A stretch of DNA of 64,000 nucleotides from Acerihabitans sp015654925 (GCF_047324175.1 NZ_CP178732.1:2418001-2482000); one strand, 5' to 3'; shown: positions 1 to 8,086, counted from the first letter of the stretch. Program-made: numbers and translations. The notes: generated from the sequence alone by a model not told the origin.

Positions 1-360
1 CATGATGGGGGGCATGGCGGCCGAGGATGGTACGGCGGCCCCGGTCCGGGTCGCGGCTGGGGCGGCGGCGGTCCGCATCGCGGCGCCAGATATGATTTTC
101 TGCCCGGCGTGGCGGCGACCGTGCTGGTGGCCGGCTTGACCTATTACGTCCTGGACGGTATCTATTACCGCCGCCAGGAAAACCAGTATGTGGTGGTTGA
201 CGCGCCGCCGGCGCCGCAGATTTATGAATCAGGCGGCATCAGCGGCAATATGTCGGTAGTCGACCTGAACGGCGAGCGGTTTTACGTCAACCAGGGCCAT
301 TATTACCGCCGCAGCATCAATGGCCAATATTTGGAAGTGCCGCGCCCGGCCGGCCTGTAA
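1..360 (+). CDS. DUF6515-like protein, C-terminal part (partial)
   Basis: The frame is open from the first base of the window to a stop at 358-360, so the start lies upstream and only the last 119 residues are visible. The visible part begins with a Gly/His/Arg/Trp-rich stretch, then a short hydrophobic segment (roughly LPGVAATVLVAGLTYYVL), then aromatic repeats of the type GIYYRR and GHYYRR. This Tyr-Tyr pattern with YVVV between the repeats is typical of DUF6515-type envelope proteins of unknown function. An internal GTG at 109 could act as a start, but the reading frame upstream is clean and compositionally alike. An intrinsic terminator follows at 413-438. Function is unknown; a periplasmic or surface location is inference. 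Confidence 0.6.
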   Translation, partial: HDGGHGGRGWYGGPGPGRGWGGGGPHRGARYDFLPGVAATVLVAGLTYYVLDGIYYRRQENQYVVVDAPPAPQIYESGGISGNMSVVDLNGERFYVNQGHYYRRSINGQYLEVPRPAGL

Positions 361-412
361 GCCGCAACGCGCCGGCCTGCGCCGCGCGCGGGCCGATAAA
401 TCGAATACCAAG

Positions 413-438
413 ATGCCTGCCTGGTGCAGGCATTTTTT
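413..438 (+). terminator. Rho-independent terminator of the DUF6515-like gene
   Basis: A perfect 8-bp stem (ATGCCTGC / GCAGGCAT) with a 5-nt loop is followed by six T. It lies 53 bp after the stop of the first gene and ahead of pepT. Confidence 0.85.
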
Positions 439-549
439 CGTTCAGGCGCCTTGGTCATGGTGCGCAGAGACAAAACAGATTACCATCCGCTAATCAGCCG
501 CGCCCGGTGGTCCGGGTGGCAACCGGTTAAATACCTTGAAGGAATCCCT

Positions 550-1782
550 ATGCCTAACGATATCGCCGGACAGTTAATTGCCCGTTTTTTACGCTACGTT
601 GCGCTAACCAGCCAGAGCGATCCGTCCGCGACCCGCCTGCCCAGCACGCAGGGGCAACAGCGGCTGGCCGAACTACTGGCAACGGAACTGCGGGAATTGG
701 GTATGACCGATATTCAGCTCGATCAACAGGCCACCGTCACCGCCGTTAAACCAGGCAACGTTCCCGGGGCGCCCCGCATCGGTTTTATCGCCCATCTCGA
801 TACGGTGGACGTCGGCCTGTCGCCGGATATTCATCCTCAACTGCTGCGTTTTACCGGCGAGGATCTCTGCCTCAATGCGCAGCACGATATCTGGCTGCGT
901 ACGGCGGAGCACCCTGAAATCCTGGCTTATCACCACCAGGATATTCTTTTTAGCGACGGCACCAGCGTGCTGGGGGCCGATAATAAAGCGGCCATCACCG
1001 CCATTATGACCATGCTGGCCAACCTGGAGGAGGATACGCCCCACGGCGATATCGTCGTGGCCTTCGTGCCCGACGAAGAAATTGGCCTGCGTGGCGCCAA
1101 GGCGCTTGCGCCTGAGCGTTTCGCCGTGGATTTTGCCTACACCATCGACTGCTGCGAAGTGGGCGAGGTGGTTTATGAAAACTTTAATGCCGCCAGCGCC
1201 GTGGTCACGCTGACCGGCGTTACCGCCCATCCCATGTCGGCCAAAAATGTGCTGGTTAATCCGCTATTGATGGCCCAGGACTTTATTGCGGCTTTTGATC
1301 GCCGGGAAACGCCGGAGCATACCGCGGGCAGGGAAGGTTATTTCTGGTTCAACGATATGGCGGCCAACGCCAGCCAGGCCAGGCTGACCATTTCGATTCG
1401 TGATTTCGATCAAGCCCGCTTTAATTGGCGCAAACAGCGTATCGGCGAGGTGGCGGCGGATATTGCCGGGCGTTATCCCACGGGTAAAGTACATTATGAG
1501 ATTAACGATATTTACAGCAATATCAGCAACGCCATAACCGGCGATCGCCGCGCCATCGATTTGATTTTCGCCGGGCTGGCAGAACTGGGCATTGAACCGA
1601 AGGTAACGCCGATGCGCGGCGGTACCGACGGCGCCGCCCTGTCGGCCAGGGGATTATTAACGCCGAACTATTTCACCGGCGCGCATAATTTTCACTCTCC
1701 GTTTGAGTTTTTGCCCATTAGCTCCTTTGTCGGCAGCTATAACTTGACGCGCAAATTATGCCTGCTGGCGGCGAAAAGTTAA
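550..1782 (+). CDS. pepT: peptidase T (tripeptide aminopeptidase)
   Basis: This cytoplasmic M20-family zinc exopeptidase removes the N-terminal residue from tripeptides. The product is 410 residues, the usual PepT length (E. coli 408). Visible family signatures are the metal-binding HLDTVD near residue 81, the bridging GADNKAA region, the catalytic VPDEEIG, the dimerisation-domain stretch TGVTAHPMSAKN, and the C-terminal metal-site segment GTDGAALSARG followed by GAHNFHS. The ATG at 550 has AAGGA 7-8 bases upstream and matches the PepT N-terminus; the frame is open further upstream to 424, but that extension overlaps the preceding terminator. The gene appears to be monocistronic; kdgT follows after a 220-bp regulatory gap. 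Confidence 0.93.
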   Translation: MPNDIAGQLIARFLRYVALTSQSDPSATRLPSTQGQQRLAELLATELRELGMTDIQLDQQATVTAVKPGNVPGAPRIGFIAHLDTVDVGLSPDIHPQLLRFTGEDLCLNAQHDIWLRTAEHPEILAYHHQDILFSDGTSVLGADNKAAITAIMTMLANLEEDTPHGDIVVAFVPDEEIGLRGAKALAPERFAVDFAYTIDCCEVGEVVYENFNAASAVVTLTGVTAHPMSAKNVLVNPLLMAQDFIAAFDRRETPEHTAGREGYFWFNDMAANASQARLTISIRDFDQARFNWRKQRIGEVAADIAGRYPTGKVHYEINDIYSNISNAITGDRRAIDLIFAGLAELGIEPKVTPMRGGTDGAALSARGLLTPNYFTGAHNFHSPFEFLPISSFVGSYNLTRKLCLLAAKS

Positions 1783-1835
1783 CGGCTTGGGAGCAATGTG
1801 ACCCGTCGGTAATCGATTCTCACGTGGCGTTAAAA

Positions 1836-1851
1836 TGTGACCTATATCACA
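1836..1851 (+). promoter_or_regulatory. CRP-binding site 1 upstream of kdgT
   Basis: TGTGA-cctata-TCACA is a perfect match to the cAMP-CRP half-sites with a 6-bp spacer. It is centred at 1843.5, the most distal of three CRP-like sites before kdgT. Confidence 0.85.
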
Positions 1852-1879
1852 TGGTCTAATGATGCGCTTTACAATAAAA

Positions 1880-1895
1880 AGTGATTTTCATCACA
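1880..1895 (+). promoter_or_regulatory. CRP-binding site 2 upstream of kdgT
   Basis: AGTGA-ttttca-TCACA matches nine of ten CRP half-site bases. It is centred 44 bp downstream of site 1 and 23 bp upstream of site 3. Confidence 0.75.
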
Positions 1896-1902
1896 ATTTT
1901 TT

Positions 1903-1918
1903 TGTGACACAGCTCACA
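1903..1918 (+). promoter_or_regulatory. CRP-binding site 3 upstream of kdgT
   Basis: TGTGA-cacagc-TCACA is a perfect CRP consensus centred at 1910.5. Being closest to the gene, it is the most likely activating site. Confidence 0.85.
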
Positions 1919-1947
1919 CTTAACCCGAAGGATAACGTCGTATCATA

Positions 1948-1974
1948 AAAAAATGAAATATTGGTTCATTTTTT
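1948..1974 (+). promoter_or_regulatory. KdgR operator of kdgT
   Basis: A 10-bp perfect inverted repeat (AAAAAATGAA / TTCATTTTTT) surrounds a 7-bp centre. The core TGAAATATTGGTTCA closely resembles the known KdgR box of pectin-catabolism genes (TGAAAC-N3-GTTTCA type). It lies between CRP site 3 and the kdgT start at 2003, the place expected for a repressor released by 2-keto-3-deoxygluconate. Confidence 0.85.
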
Positions 1975-2002
1975 AAGGTATAGCGTTTCTTAAGGGTGCG
2001 GT

Positions 2003-2989
2003 ATGAAAATAAAACAACGGTTAGACAAAATTCCCGGTGGACTGATGCTGGTTCCCCTGTTCATCGGCGCGGTGATCAATACGTTTTATCCGGACGCGGC
2101 CGGTTACTTTGGCTCTTTTACCAGCGGCATCCTTAAAGGGACGGTACCGATCCTCGGCGTATGGTTTTTTTGCATGGGGGCAACCATCCAACTGCGGGCG
2201 TCCGGCGTCGTGTTGAAAAAATCAGGCACCCTGGTGGTGGTTAAAACGCTTACCGCCTGGGTGGTGGCATTAATCGCCGCGCATTTCTTGCCGCTTGAGG
2301 GCATTCAGAGCGGCTTTTTCACCGGCATTTCCACCTTGGTGCTGGCCGCGTCGATGAATATGACCAACGGCGGCCTCTATGCGTCGTTAATGCAGCAGTA
2401 CGGCAGTAAGGAGGACTCGGCGGCGTTTGTGCTGATGTCCATTGAATCCGGTCCGCTGCTGACGATGATTATCCTGGGGTCCGCCGGCGTGGCCTCCTTC
2501 GAGCCCCGCCTGTTTTTAGGCGCGGTGCTGCCGTTTATCATCGGTTTTATTCTAGGCAACCTGGATGATGATTTACGGGAGTTTTTCGGCCGCGCGGTGC
2601 CTGCGCTGATACCGTTTTTTGCCTTCTCCCTGGGGAGCGCTATCGATCTCTCGGTAATTAAAGAGACCGGTTTACTGGGTATTTTGCTTGGCGTCGGCGT
2701 CATTATCGTGACCGGTATTCCGCTGATCCTGGCGGATAAATACATTGGCGGCGGCGACGGTACGGCGGGGATTGCCGCGTCCAGTTCCGCCGGCGCCGCG
2801 GCCGCTACGCCCTTCCTGATCGCCGAAATGAATCCGATATTCAAAAGTCAGGTTGCATCCGCCACCGCTCTGGTGGCCACGGCGGTTATCGTCACGTCGC
2901 TGTTGGTGCCCATTATTACCGCGCTGTGGGCTAAATGGGCCCGGCGGGAGAGACCCTCCCGGCAGACCCCGGTTTCTTACCCCCAATAA
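2003..2989 (+). CDS. kdgT: 2-keto-3-deoxygluconate permease
   Basis: This inner-membrane proton symporter imports 2-keto-3-deoxy-D-gluconate, a pectin and hexuronate breakdown intermediate. The product is 328 residues (E. coli KdgT 327) and nearly colinear with the family: IPGGLMLVPLF near the N-terminus, PILGVWFFCMGA, MNMTNGGLYASLMQQYG, SGPLLTMIILG, IPFFAFSLG and IIGGGDGTAGIAASSSAGAA-type segments. About ten hydrophobic helices are evident. The ATG at 2003 follows a weak AAGGGTGCGGT Shine-Dalgarno region. The promoter region carries three CRP sites and a KdgR box, so induction by pectin catabolites under catabolite control is expected. No uronate-metabolism enzyme is adjacent. Confidence 0.95.
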   Translation: MKIKQRLDKIPGGLMLVPLFIGAVINTFYPDAAGYFGSFTSGILKGTVPILGVWFFCMGATIQLRASGVVLKKSGTLVVVKTLTAWVVALIAAHFLPLEGIQSGFFTGISTLVLAASMNMTNGGLYASLMQQYGSKEDSAAFVLMSIESGPLLTMIILGSAGVASFEPRLFLGAVLPFIIGFILGNLDDDLREFFGRAVPALIPFFAFSLGSAIDLSVIKETGLLGILLGVGVIIVTGIPLILADKYIGGGDGTAGIAASSSAGAAAATPFLIAEMNPIFKSQVASATALVATAVIVTSLLVPIITALWAKWARRERPSRQTPVSYPQ

Positions 2990-3119
2990 GCCCCGCGTTT
3001 TACCGGGCGGCCTGCCGGCCGTCCGCTTCCCCGCGTGGGTTACCTCGAAAGTTTGTCGGCTATACTTCTGCTATCCGCTGGCAATAAAAATAATATAAGC
3101 TTAACGTGATTATTATCTT

Positions 3120-3146
3120 GTCCGCCCGCTGAAAATGCCGGCGGAC
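3120..3146 (+). promoter_or_regulatory. Leader hairpin ahead of the IraP-like gene
   Basis: GTCCGCC and GGCGGAC form a 7-bp perfect stem around a 13-nt loop, 30 bp before the ATG at 3176. A second small stem (ATGCC/GGCAT, 3148-3162) follows. No T-run is present, so it is probably an RNA-stability or translation element rather than a terminator; the role is inference. Confidence 0.4.
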
Positions 3147-3175
3147 CATGCCTGAACGGCATAAGAGAGGGAAAT

Positions 3176-3475
3176 ATGGCCCACGATCCGCTTTATGAGG
3201 CTTTACTCGAACGCATCGAGGCGTTGGAAGCACGGGAAAGGCAGTTGACCGTGACGTCCCATGCCTACCAGGTGGTTATTACCACGATTTTGGGTAATAT
3301 CGACGCCGAAACCCGCGACCGCATTATCTCCATGGTGGACGAAGCCCATGAAATCGCCTACTCCCAGGCGGTTAACCGCAGCGATAAGCATTTGTCCGAG
3401 ATTATCAAAGGAGCCGATGAAATCGTACAGCGGATGTTTAATTACGCCCAGGGCGGCAACCATCTCGATTTATGA
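3176..3475 (+). CDS. IraP-like RpoS-stabilising anti-adaptor (first copy)
   Basis: The product is 99 residues, predicted almost entirely helical with a coiled-coil-like N-terminus (LLERIEALEARERQL). From memory of E. coli IraP (86 residues), the central part aligns well: VITTILGNIDAETRDRIISM against VTAMLRNMAQNDQQRLIDQ, with similar spacing of the N-terminal helix. IraP binds the response regulator RssB and blocks delivery of sigma-S to ClpXP. The start is supported by AGAGGGAA 5 bases upstream of the ATG. A second, more divergent IraP-like gene lies at 63258. The family call rests on pattern matching, so a related helical anti-adaptor cannot be excluded. Confidence 0.65.
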   Translation: MAHDPLYEALLERIEALEARERQLTVTSHAYQVVITTILGNIDAETRDRIISMVDEAHEIAYSQAVNRSDKHLSEIIKGADEIVQRMFNYAQGGNHLDL

Positions 3476-3603
3476 CTTTCCATGGGCTCCTCTAAGGCTT
3501 GGCGCCAGGTCTGATTTTTGCATCTGCTTTTTGCATAGGCTACGGAACGTATTACCATAGCCCGGACGGTGCAATGCCTTTTAATGTTGGAGCAGTGGAA
3601 AAC

Positions 3604-4656
3604 ATGAAGAATTACGCAGCGATATTACTCGGCGGCGCCTTATTGCTCGCCGGCTGTGATAAGCCCCAGGCGGAAAACAGCGGGTCGGCCTGGTCGGCGG
3701 AAGGAAAAACCATGGGGACTTTTTACCGGGTTACCCTGGCATCGCCGCCTGCGGAGGCCGTGGCGGGTCTGCAGGAACAAATCGGCCAATTGCTGGAACA
3801 GGACAATCATGAGCTGTCTACGTACCAATCGGACACGGTTTTGTCGCGTTTCAATCAATATACCGGCACCGACCCCCAGCCCGTATCCGCCGGCATGGCG
3901 GATATCATCACTACCGCCTTGCGCATCGGCGCTAAAACCGCCGGAGCCATGGATATCACCGTGGGTCCCTTGGTTAATCTATGGGGATTCGGGCCGGATA
4001 AGCAGCCGGTGACGCTGCCCACCCAGCAGCAAATCGATGCAGCCCGCGAACGCGTCGGGCTGCGCCATCTGCGTTTGATTGAAGATAACCGGGGCCAATG
4101 GCTGCAAAAAGATTTGCCGGACCTTTATGTGGATCTGTCCACCCTCGGCGAGGGTTATGCCACCGATCATCTGGCCGCCCTGCTGGAGCGGCGGGGAATA
4201 ACACGTTATCTGGTGTCGGTGGGCGGGGCGGTGATATCCAGGGGGTTATCCCCGCAAGGGCAGCCGTGGCGCGTAGCCATCCAGCGTCCCACCGATAAGG
4301 AAATCGGCGCCCAGGCCATCGTCGATTTGCAGGGGCATGGCATCAGTACGTCGGGAAGTTATCGCAATTATTACGAATTGCAGGGTAAGCGCTTGTCGCA
4401 TATTATCGATCCCGCCACCGGCCGTCCTATCGAGCATAAACTGGTCTCCGCCACGGTCATCGCCCCCACCGCGTTGGAAGCCGACGGCTGGGATACCGGT
4501 TTGATGGTGCTGGGAAGCGAAAAAGCCAAAGCGCTAGCCGAGCAGCAAGGGCTGGCGGTATACCTGATTACCAAAACCGACGGCGGGTTCGCCACCTGGA
4601 TGTCGCCGCAGTTCAAATCCTTCCTGGTCAGCCAGTCAGATAGCCCGGCTTCGTGA
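3604..4656 (+). CDS. apbE: FAD:protein FMN transferase (ApbE lipoprotein)
   Basis: ApbE transfers FMN from FAD to Thr residues of periplasm-facing flavoproteins such as Rnf/Nqr subunits, using Mg2+. The product is 350 residues (E. coli 351). It starts with a lipoprotein signal (LLGGALLLAGC, lipidated Cys17), then the ApbE motifs KTMGTFYRVT, MDITVGPLVNLWGFGP, DLSTLGEGYATD, SVGGAV, the flavin-site HGISTSGSYRNYY, and the C-terminal HIIDPATGRPI with ATVIAPTALEADGWDT. The ATG at 3604 places the signal peptide correctly; an in-frame extension to 3499 has no ribosome-binding site. The DUF305 gene follows 25 bp later and is probably cotranscribed. Confidence 0.93.
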   Translation: MKNYAAILLGGALLLAGCDKPQAENSGSAWSAEGKTMGTFYRVTLASPPAEAVAGLQEQIGQLLEQDNHELSTYQSDTVLSRFNQYTGTDPQPVSAGMADIITTALRIGAKTAGAMDITVGPLVNLWGFGPDKQPVTLPTQQQIDAARERVGLRHLRLIEDNRGQWLQKDLPDLYVDLSTLGEGYATDHLAALLERRGITRYLVSVGGAVISRGLSPQGQPWRVAIQRPTDKEIGAQAIVDLQGHGISTSGSYRNYYELQGKRLSHIIDPATGRPIEHKLVSATVIAPTALEADGWDTGLMVLGSEKAKALAEQQGLAVYLITKTDGGFATWMSPQFKSFLVSQSDSPAS

Positions 4657-4681
4657 GGTCATCATTTTACAGGAGAAAATC

Positions 4682-5074
4682 ATGATCAAAGTTTCCTTAC
4701 TGCCAGTGCTGCTGTTGGCGCTGCCCCTGGTGTCGTCCCCCGTCGTGGCGGCGCCGGCAAAAAGCATGGATATGGAACATATGTCCCCGGCCCAGGCGCT
4801 TAGTCCCGCCAGCCAGGCCTATATGGCCGCCATGGGGGACATGCACCAGGATATGGCCGAAGGGGTCAAGGACAGCGATCCGGATGTCGCATTCGCGCAG
4901 GGAATGATTCCCCATCACCAGGGCGCCATCGCCATGGCCGAAACCGAATTAAAATACGGCAAGGACCCGCAGATGCGTCAACTGGCGCTAAATGTCATCA
5001 AAGCGCAAAAAGCCGAAATCGAAGCGATGGAAACCTGGCTTAAAGCGCATCCCCGCGTCCCGGGCGCTAAATGA
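4682..5074 (+). CDS. DUF305 (CopM-type) periplasmic protein
   Basis: The product is 130 residues with a Sec signal peptide (hydrophobic LLPVLLLALPLVSSPVVA, cleavage after AAPA or VVAA). The mature N-terminus is Met/His-rich (MDMEHM), and the DUF305 signature FAQGMIPHHQGAIAMAETEL follows, with a C-terminal amphipathic helix ending in EAMETWLKAHP. DUF305 proteins are four-helix, often copper-binding (CopM-like) periplasmic proteins; the His and Met pairs here fit metal binding. A strong AGGAGAAAATC ribosome-binding site precedes the ATG, 25 bp after apbE, so the two genes form a likely operon. A role in metal homeostasis is inference. Confidence 0.85.
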   Translation: MIKVSLLPVLLLALPLVSSPVVAAPAKSMDMEHMSPAQALSPASQAYMAAMGDMHQDMAEGVKDSDPDVAFAQGMIPHHQGAIAMAETELKYGKDPQMRQLALNVIKAQKAEIEAMETWLKAHPRVPGAK

Positions 5075-5215
5075 TACTTTCAGCCGGTTAGCCCGGCTGG
5101 CGGCTAAATGTACACTTGCATTCCGCTGCCAGGTTTGGTAACTGTAGATAGTCCCCAGTGTTATCGGGGGAGTCTTTTGGTAAACCCCTAAATCTGACAA
5201 GTAAGCGAGGTGTTT

Positions 5216-5314
5216 ATGAGTAGAGGTAAGGACAAGTCAGCCAAGAAGAAGCCAGAGAAAACACTGAAGGAAAAACGTGCGGATAAAAAAAGCAAAAAGG
5301 GGCTCGATATCTAG
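5216..5314 (+). CDS. 32-residue lysine-rich small protein
   Basis: This short frame encodes 32 residues, 14 of them Lys plus two Arg (for example KDKSAKKKPEKTLKEKR). It has an AAGCGAGGTG ribosome-binding site 5 bases before the ATG and is followed within 25 bp by a clear intrinsic terminator, so it looks like a dedicated transcription unit. The composition suggests a nucleic-acid-binding or ribosome-associated peptide; I do not recognise a family. An RNA function of the same transcript is possible. Confidence 0.55.
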   Translation: MSRGKDKSAKKKPEKTLKEKRADKKSKKGLDI

Positions 5315-5338
5315 GTCCCCAGGCTTGCAGCGCAACGT

Positions 5339-5364
5339 ACCCGGCAATCGAGCCGGGTTTTTTT
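5339..5364 (+). terminator. Terminator after the Lys-rich small gene
   Basis: A 7-bp stem (ACCCGGC / GCCGGGT) with a 6-nt loop is followed by seven T. It ends the 5216-5314 transcript. Confidence 0.88.
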
Positions 5365-5445
5365 CGCCCCGATAGCCCGGTTGGGCCGCTTTTTCATGGC
5401 GGATTGGCTATAATAGCCCGAAGTAAACCACGGAGAACCCGCCCC

Positions 5446-5577
5446 ATGAACGATGATATTTTTGAATTCGATATTGATGCTGAGTTGGCCAAAGCGGAAG
5501 AAAACGCCGAACAAAAAGCCAAAGCAGTGCCGGAAACGTATACGGCTGAAGATGATTGCGAAGGTTGTAAAATTTAA
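5446..5577 (+). CDS. 43-residue acidic small protein with CxxC end
   Basis: The frame encodes 43 residues: an acidic N-terminus (NDDIFEFDIDAELAKAEEN), an Ala/Lys/Glu helical centre, and the terminus DDCEGCKI with a CxxC pair. Upstream are a CGGAGAACCC ribosome-binding site and GGCTATAATAG, a very good sigma-70 -10 element (TATAAT at 5409-5414); a hairpin follows the stop. These signals and the non-random composition support a real gene. No family is recognised; the CxxC could bind metal or act in redox chemistry, which is speculation. Confidence 0.6.
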   Translation: MNDDIFEFDIDAELAKAEENAEQKAKAVPETYTAEDDCEGCKI

Positions 5578-5590
5578 TAAAGCGCTTCAC

Positions 5591-5626
5591 CCCGCCTGGC
5601 GCCGTGTCAGGCGGGTATGGGTTTTT
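5591..5626 (+). terminator. Probable terminator after the CxxC small gene
   Basis: CCCGCCTG and CAGGCGGG form an 8-bp perfect stem around a 9-nt loop. A GGTTTTTG tail starts three bases later, so the T-run is slightly displaced. Confidence 0.6.
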
Positions 5627-6225
5627 GTCACCTATGTCCTGAATTACCCTCGCTTTTCCGGCGACACGCGCGTGCGCTACACGTCGAATATAACGGCTTA
5701 ATTGCGCGGTGCGCTATATACCTGCGCGATCGCACATTCCGCGACGCTGCGGATCAAAGGCTAAATCATCAATAAAACTAATATCAAAGGGGATTAAAAT
5801 ATACGATAAAATATTTTACTGAGGGGATATGTAACTAAAACAGGCGTGGAAAAATATTTTGACAGTAATATCATCGGCGTTATTGCGACGCGTTAAAAAA
5901 ACCCGCCAAAAACAGCGGGTAAAATCACTTCTTAAGTTACACCAGGGAAATTAGTCTTGCTTACGCATGTTACGCTAATTTGGCAGAAATACTATACATT
6001 TAGTTCGGATTTTACTGAGGCGCCAACGAAATAATCGAATAGCCCAATTTATATTAAGCAAAAAAATGAACGAAATTAATTTTATGTTATTGATATTTAT
6101 GATTTAATATAAAATATTTAAGGCAATATCGCTGCTATGAAAATTAGCGATTAAGTAAAATAAAAAATTCTTAAAATAATGAGTGTTGCCTTTTATATCG
6201 TCATAAAATGGCAATATATATTTAA
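5627..6225. other. AT-rich intergenic stretch
   Basis: No supported gene is visible in about 600 bp. Base composition is much richer in A and T than in the neighbours. The only clear structure is a minus-strand terminator at 5895-5920. Confidence 0.5.
5895..5920 (-). terminator. Minus-strand intrinsic terminator
   Basis: On the minus strand ACCCGC-N8-GCGGGT is followed by a run of seven T (read as AAAAAAA at 5895-5901 on plus). It is 300 bp beyond the stop of the AraC-type gene and probably ends that transcript. Confidence 0.65.
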
Positions 6226-6600
6226 TTAATCATAACTTAGCGGCGGCGTCAAACGCAGCGATAAGGAACGATCGTTACGGCACATTTGCGGTGTTATGCC
6301 AAAATATTTCTTAAACAGGGTAGTGAATTGTGACTGCGAATTAAAGCCGTAATCCAAAGCGATATCGATAATTTTATTGTCAGTATTGCGCAATCTATGT
6401 ACCGCTTCGGTTAATTTGCGTTCGCGGATATAACGCCCCACGGCCATGCCGGTTGTGGCCCGGAACACCCCCTGCATATGCCAGACCGAATAACCGGAAC
6501 GCTGGGCGAGTTCGGGCAGCGCGATATCGCGGTCTAGATGATCCTCGATCCACCTCGCCAGGGCAGCGACCAAGGGTTCATTGGGTTTGAGTTCGCGCAT
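6226..6600 (-). CDS. AraC/XylS-family regulator, MarA/SoxS size class
   Basis: The product is 124 residues, essentially one two-helix-turn-helix DNA-binding domain, like MarA, SoxS or the N-terminal half of Rob. The first HTH is in LPELAQRSGYSVWHMQGVFR and the second in IIDIALDYGFNSQSQFTTLF, ending with the AraC signature FKKYFGITPQMCR. No ligand-binding domain is present, so activity is probably set by expression level, as for SoxS and MarA. The gene stands alone, convergent with the upstream small genes and 210 bp downstream of gpgS on the same strand. Targets are unknown; a stress or antibiotic-resistance regulon is a guess from the family. Confidence 0.88.
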   Translation of the reverse strand: MRELKPNEPLVAALARWIEDHLDRDIALPELAQRSGYSVWHMQGVFRATTGMAVGRYIRERKLTEAVHRLRNTDNKIIDIALDYGFNSQSQFTTLFKKYFGITPQMCRNDRSLSLRLTPPLSYD

Positions 6601-6812
6601 ATCGTTTCATTTCCGCCTCGGCGGTTACCCGTAGTGCATTTATAAGAGACGCCATATTCTAAAGATCGCCGCCACGGGAGCAAGTAAAAGTGCCGCTGCG
6701 CGCGGGATAAAACGGGCAGGGGGCGTATCGGCAAAAATTTCCCCGCGGCCCGTTCAATCCTGCCCTTATCCGCGGGGGAGCGGTCGCCGCCCCGGATTAT
6801 CCGGCGATATAG

Positions 6813-8033
6813 CTAGACGTCGCCCTTGTTATCCTCTTCCACCGCGTCATAGATGCGCTGCATGATGTCCGGAAAAGCGGACTGCACCCGGCTCCAGCTC
6901 GGAATGAAGGGTTTGTCGTTCGGCCTTTCGATAAAAGCCTGCCCGGCATCCAGGATGCATTGCATAAACAGTTCAATCGCCGCTTCCTCGCTATGCTGGT
7001 CGAATTTCAAACCATTCATGATGGCATCGTGATGGTAGAACTCCAGGATATCGAGGGCATTGCGATAGTAGGTGGCTTTAAGCACCCGGAAGGAGTCGCT
7101 GGTCAGGCTGACGCCCATGGTGGCCAATTTACGGTACAGGGATTGGATAATATCATTGCTCATGCGCTTGAGCCCGCCTGAGCCGTCTTCTTCCGCCAGG
7201 GGCTGATGCTTATGATCGTAGTTATCGGCAATTTCCACCTGGCAAATATGATTGGGCGAATAGTTGCGATAGATCTCGGATAATACGCCGATTTCCAGAC
7301 CCCAATCCCCCGGGATCTTCATATCATGCATTACCCGGGTACGCATGGCGAACTCACCGGACAAGGGGTAGCGGAAGCTATTGAGATAATCGAGGTACTG
7401 CGACGGGCCATAAACATTTTCCAATGAACGCAGTAACGGCCCCACCAGCAGGCGCACCACGCGTCCATTCATTTTGCCGTTGGCGACACGCGCATAAAAT
7501 CCTTTGCAGAACTCATAGTTGAATTTGGGGTGCACCACCGGATAAAGCAAGCGGGCCAACATGCTTCGTTCATAGGTGACGATATCGCAATCGTGCAACG
7601 CCACCGCCAGTGTGCGGTCGGAAGCGAGCGTATAACCGGTGCAAAACCATACGTTGCGGCCTTTGCCCGGTTCGGTAGGGGACAAGCCTTCTTTTTCCAA
7701 TTCGGCGTCAATGGCTTTGAGGCGCGGGCCGTCGTTCCACAGGATGCGATGATGCTGCGGCAAGCGTGAAAAAAATTCCCGGGCGAATAAAAACTGTTCC
7801 CGGTCGGCACGATCCAGTCCGATAACGATCTCTTCAAGATAAGGCACCTTGGCGATTTCGTCGATGATATGCGCCAATGCCGGTCCTTCCAGTTCAGAAA
7901 AAAGGGAAGGAAGAATCAGCCCCATTTTGCGCTTTTTTGCAAAGCCGATCAGTTCGGTTTCCAGTTCTTCGACTTTACGGTCGGACAAGTTATGAAAATT
8001 GGCAATTATTCCATTTTGATGAAAATCGCTCAT
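6813..8033 (-). CDS. gpgS: glucosyl-3-phosphoglycerate synthase-like glycosyltransferase (GT81)
   Basis: The predicted reaction transfers glucose from a nucleotide sugar to 3-phosphoglycerate, the first step of glucosylglycerate synthesis. The product is 406 residues, as usual for GpgS. Visible elements are the N-terminal nucleotide-sugar segment ending in EIVIGLDRAD, the GKGRNVWFCTGY stretch, the VALHDCDIVTY (DxD-like) metal site, RPL/GEFAMRTRV and the acceptor-site GDWGLEIGVLSEIYR. The ATG at 8033 has GGGGAGAG upstream; an in-frame TTG at 8090 overlaps the gpgP stop and is less likely. The neighbour gpgP encodes the matching phosphatase, which supports the pathway. A mannosyl donor (MpgS-like activity) is the main alternative. 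Confidence 0.8.
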   Translation of the reverse strand: MSDFHQNGIIANFHNLSDRKVEELETELIGFAKKRKMGLILPSLFSELEGPALAHIIDEIAKVPYLEEIVIGLDRADREQFLFAREFFSRLPQHHRILWNDGPRLKAIDAELEKEGLSPTEPGKGRNVWFCTGYTLASDRTLAVALHDCDIVTYERSMLARLLYPVVHPKFNYEFCKGFYARVANGKMNGRVVRLLVGPLLRSLENVYGPSQYLDYLNSFRYPLSGEFAMRTRVMHDMKIPGDWGLEIGVLSEIYRNYSPNHICQVEIADNYDHKHQPLAEEDGSGGLKRMSNDIIQSLYRKLATMGVSLTSDSFRVLKATYYRNALDILEFYHHDAIMNGLKFDQHSEEAAIELFMQCILDAGQAFIERPNDKPFIPSWSRVQSAFPDIMQRIYDAVEEDNKGDV

Positions 8034-8086
8034 AGGTTCTCTCCCCAAGCCATTACAATTTTTAAAATAATTATGCGTACCTCTTA

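Noticed and set aside
391..398. GCCGATAA, sigma-28-like -10 after the first gene
   Set aside because: No TAAAGTTT-like element lies 11 bp upstream; a chance octamer.
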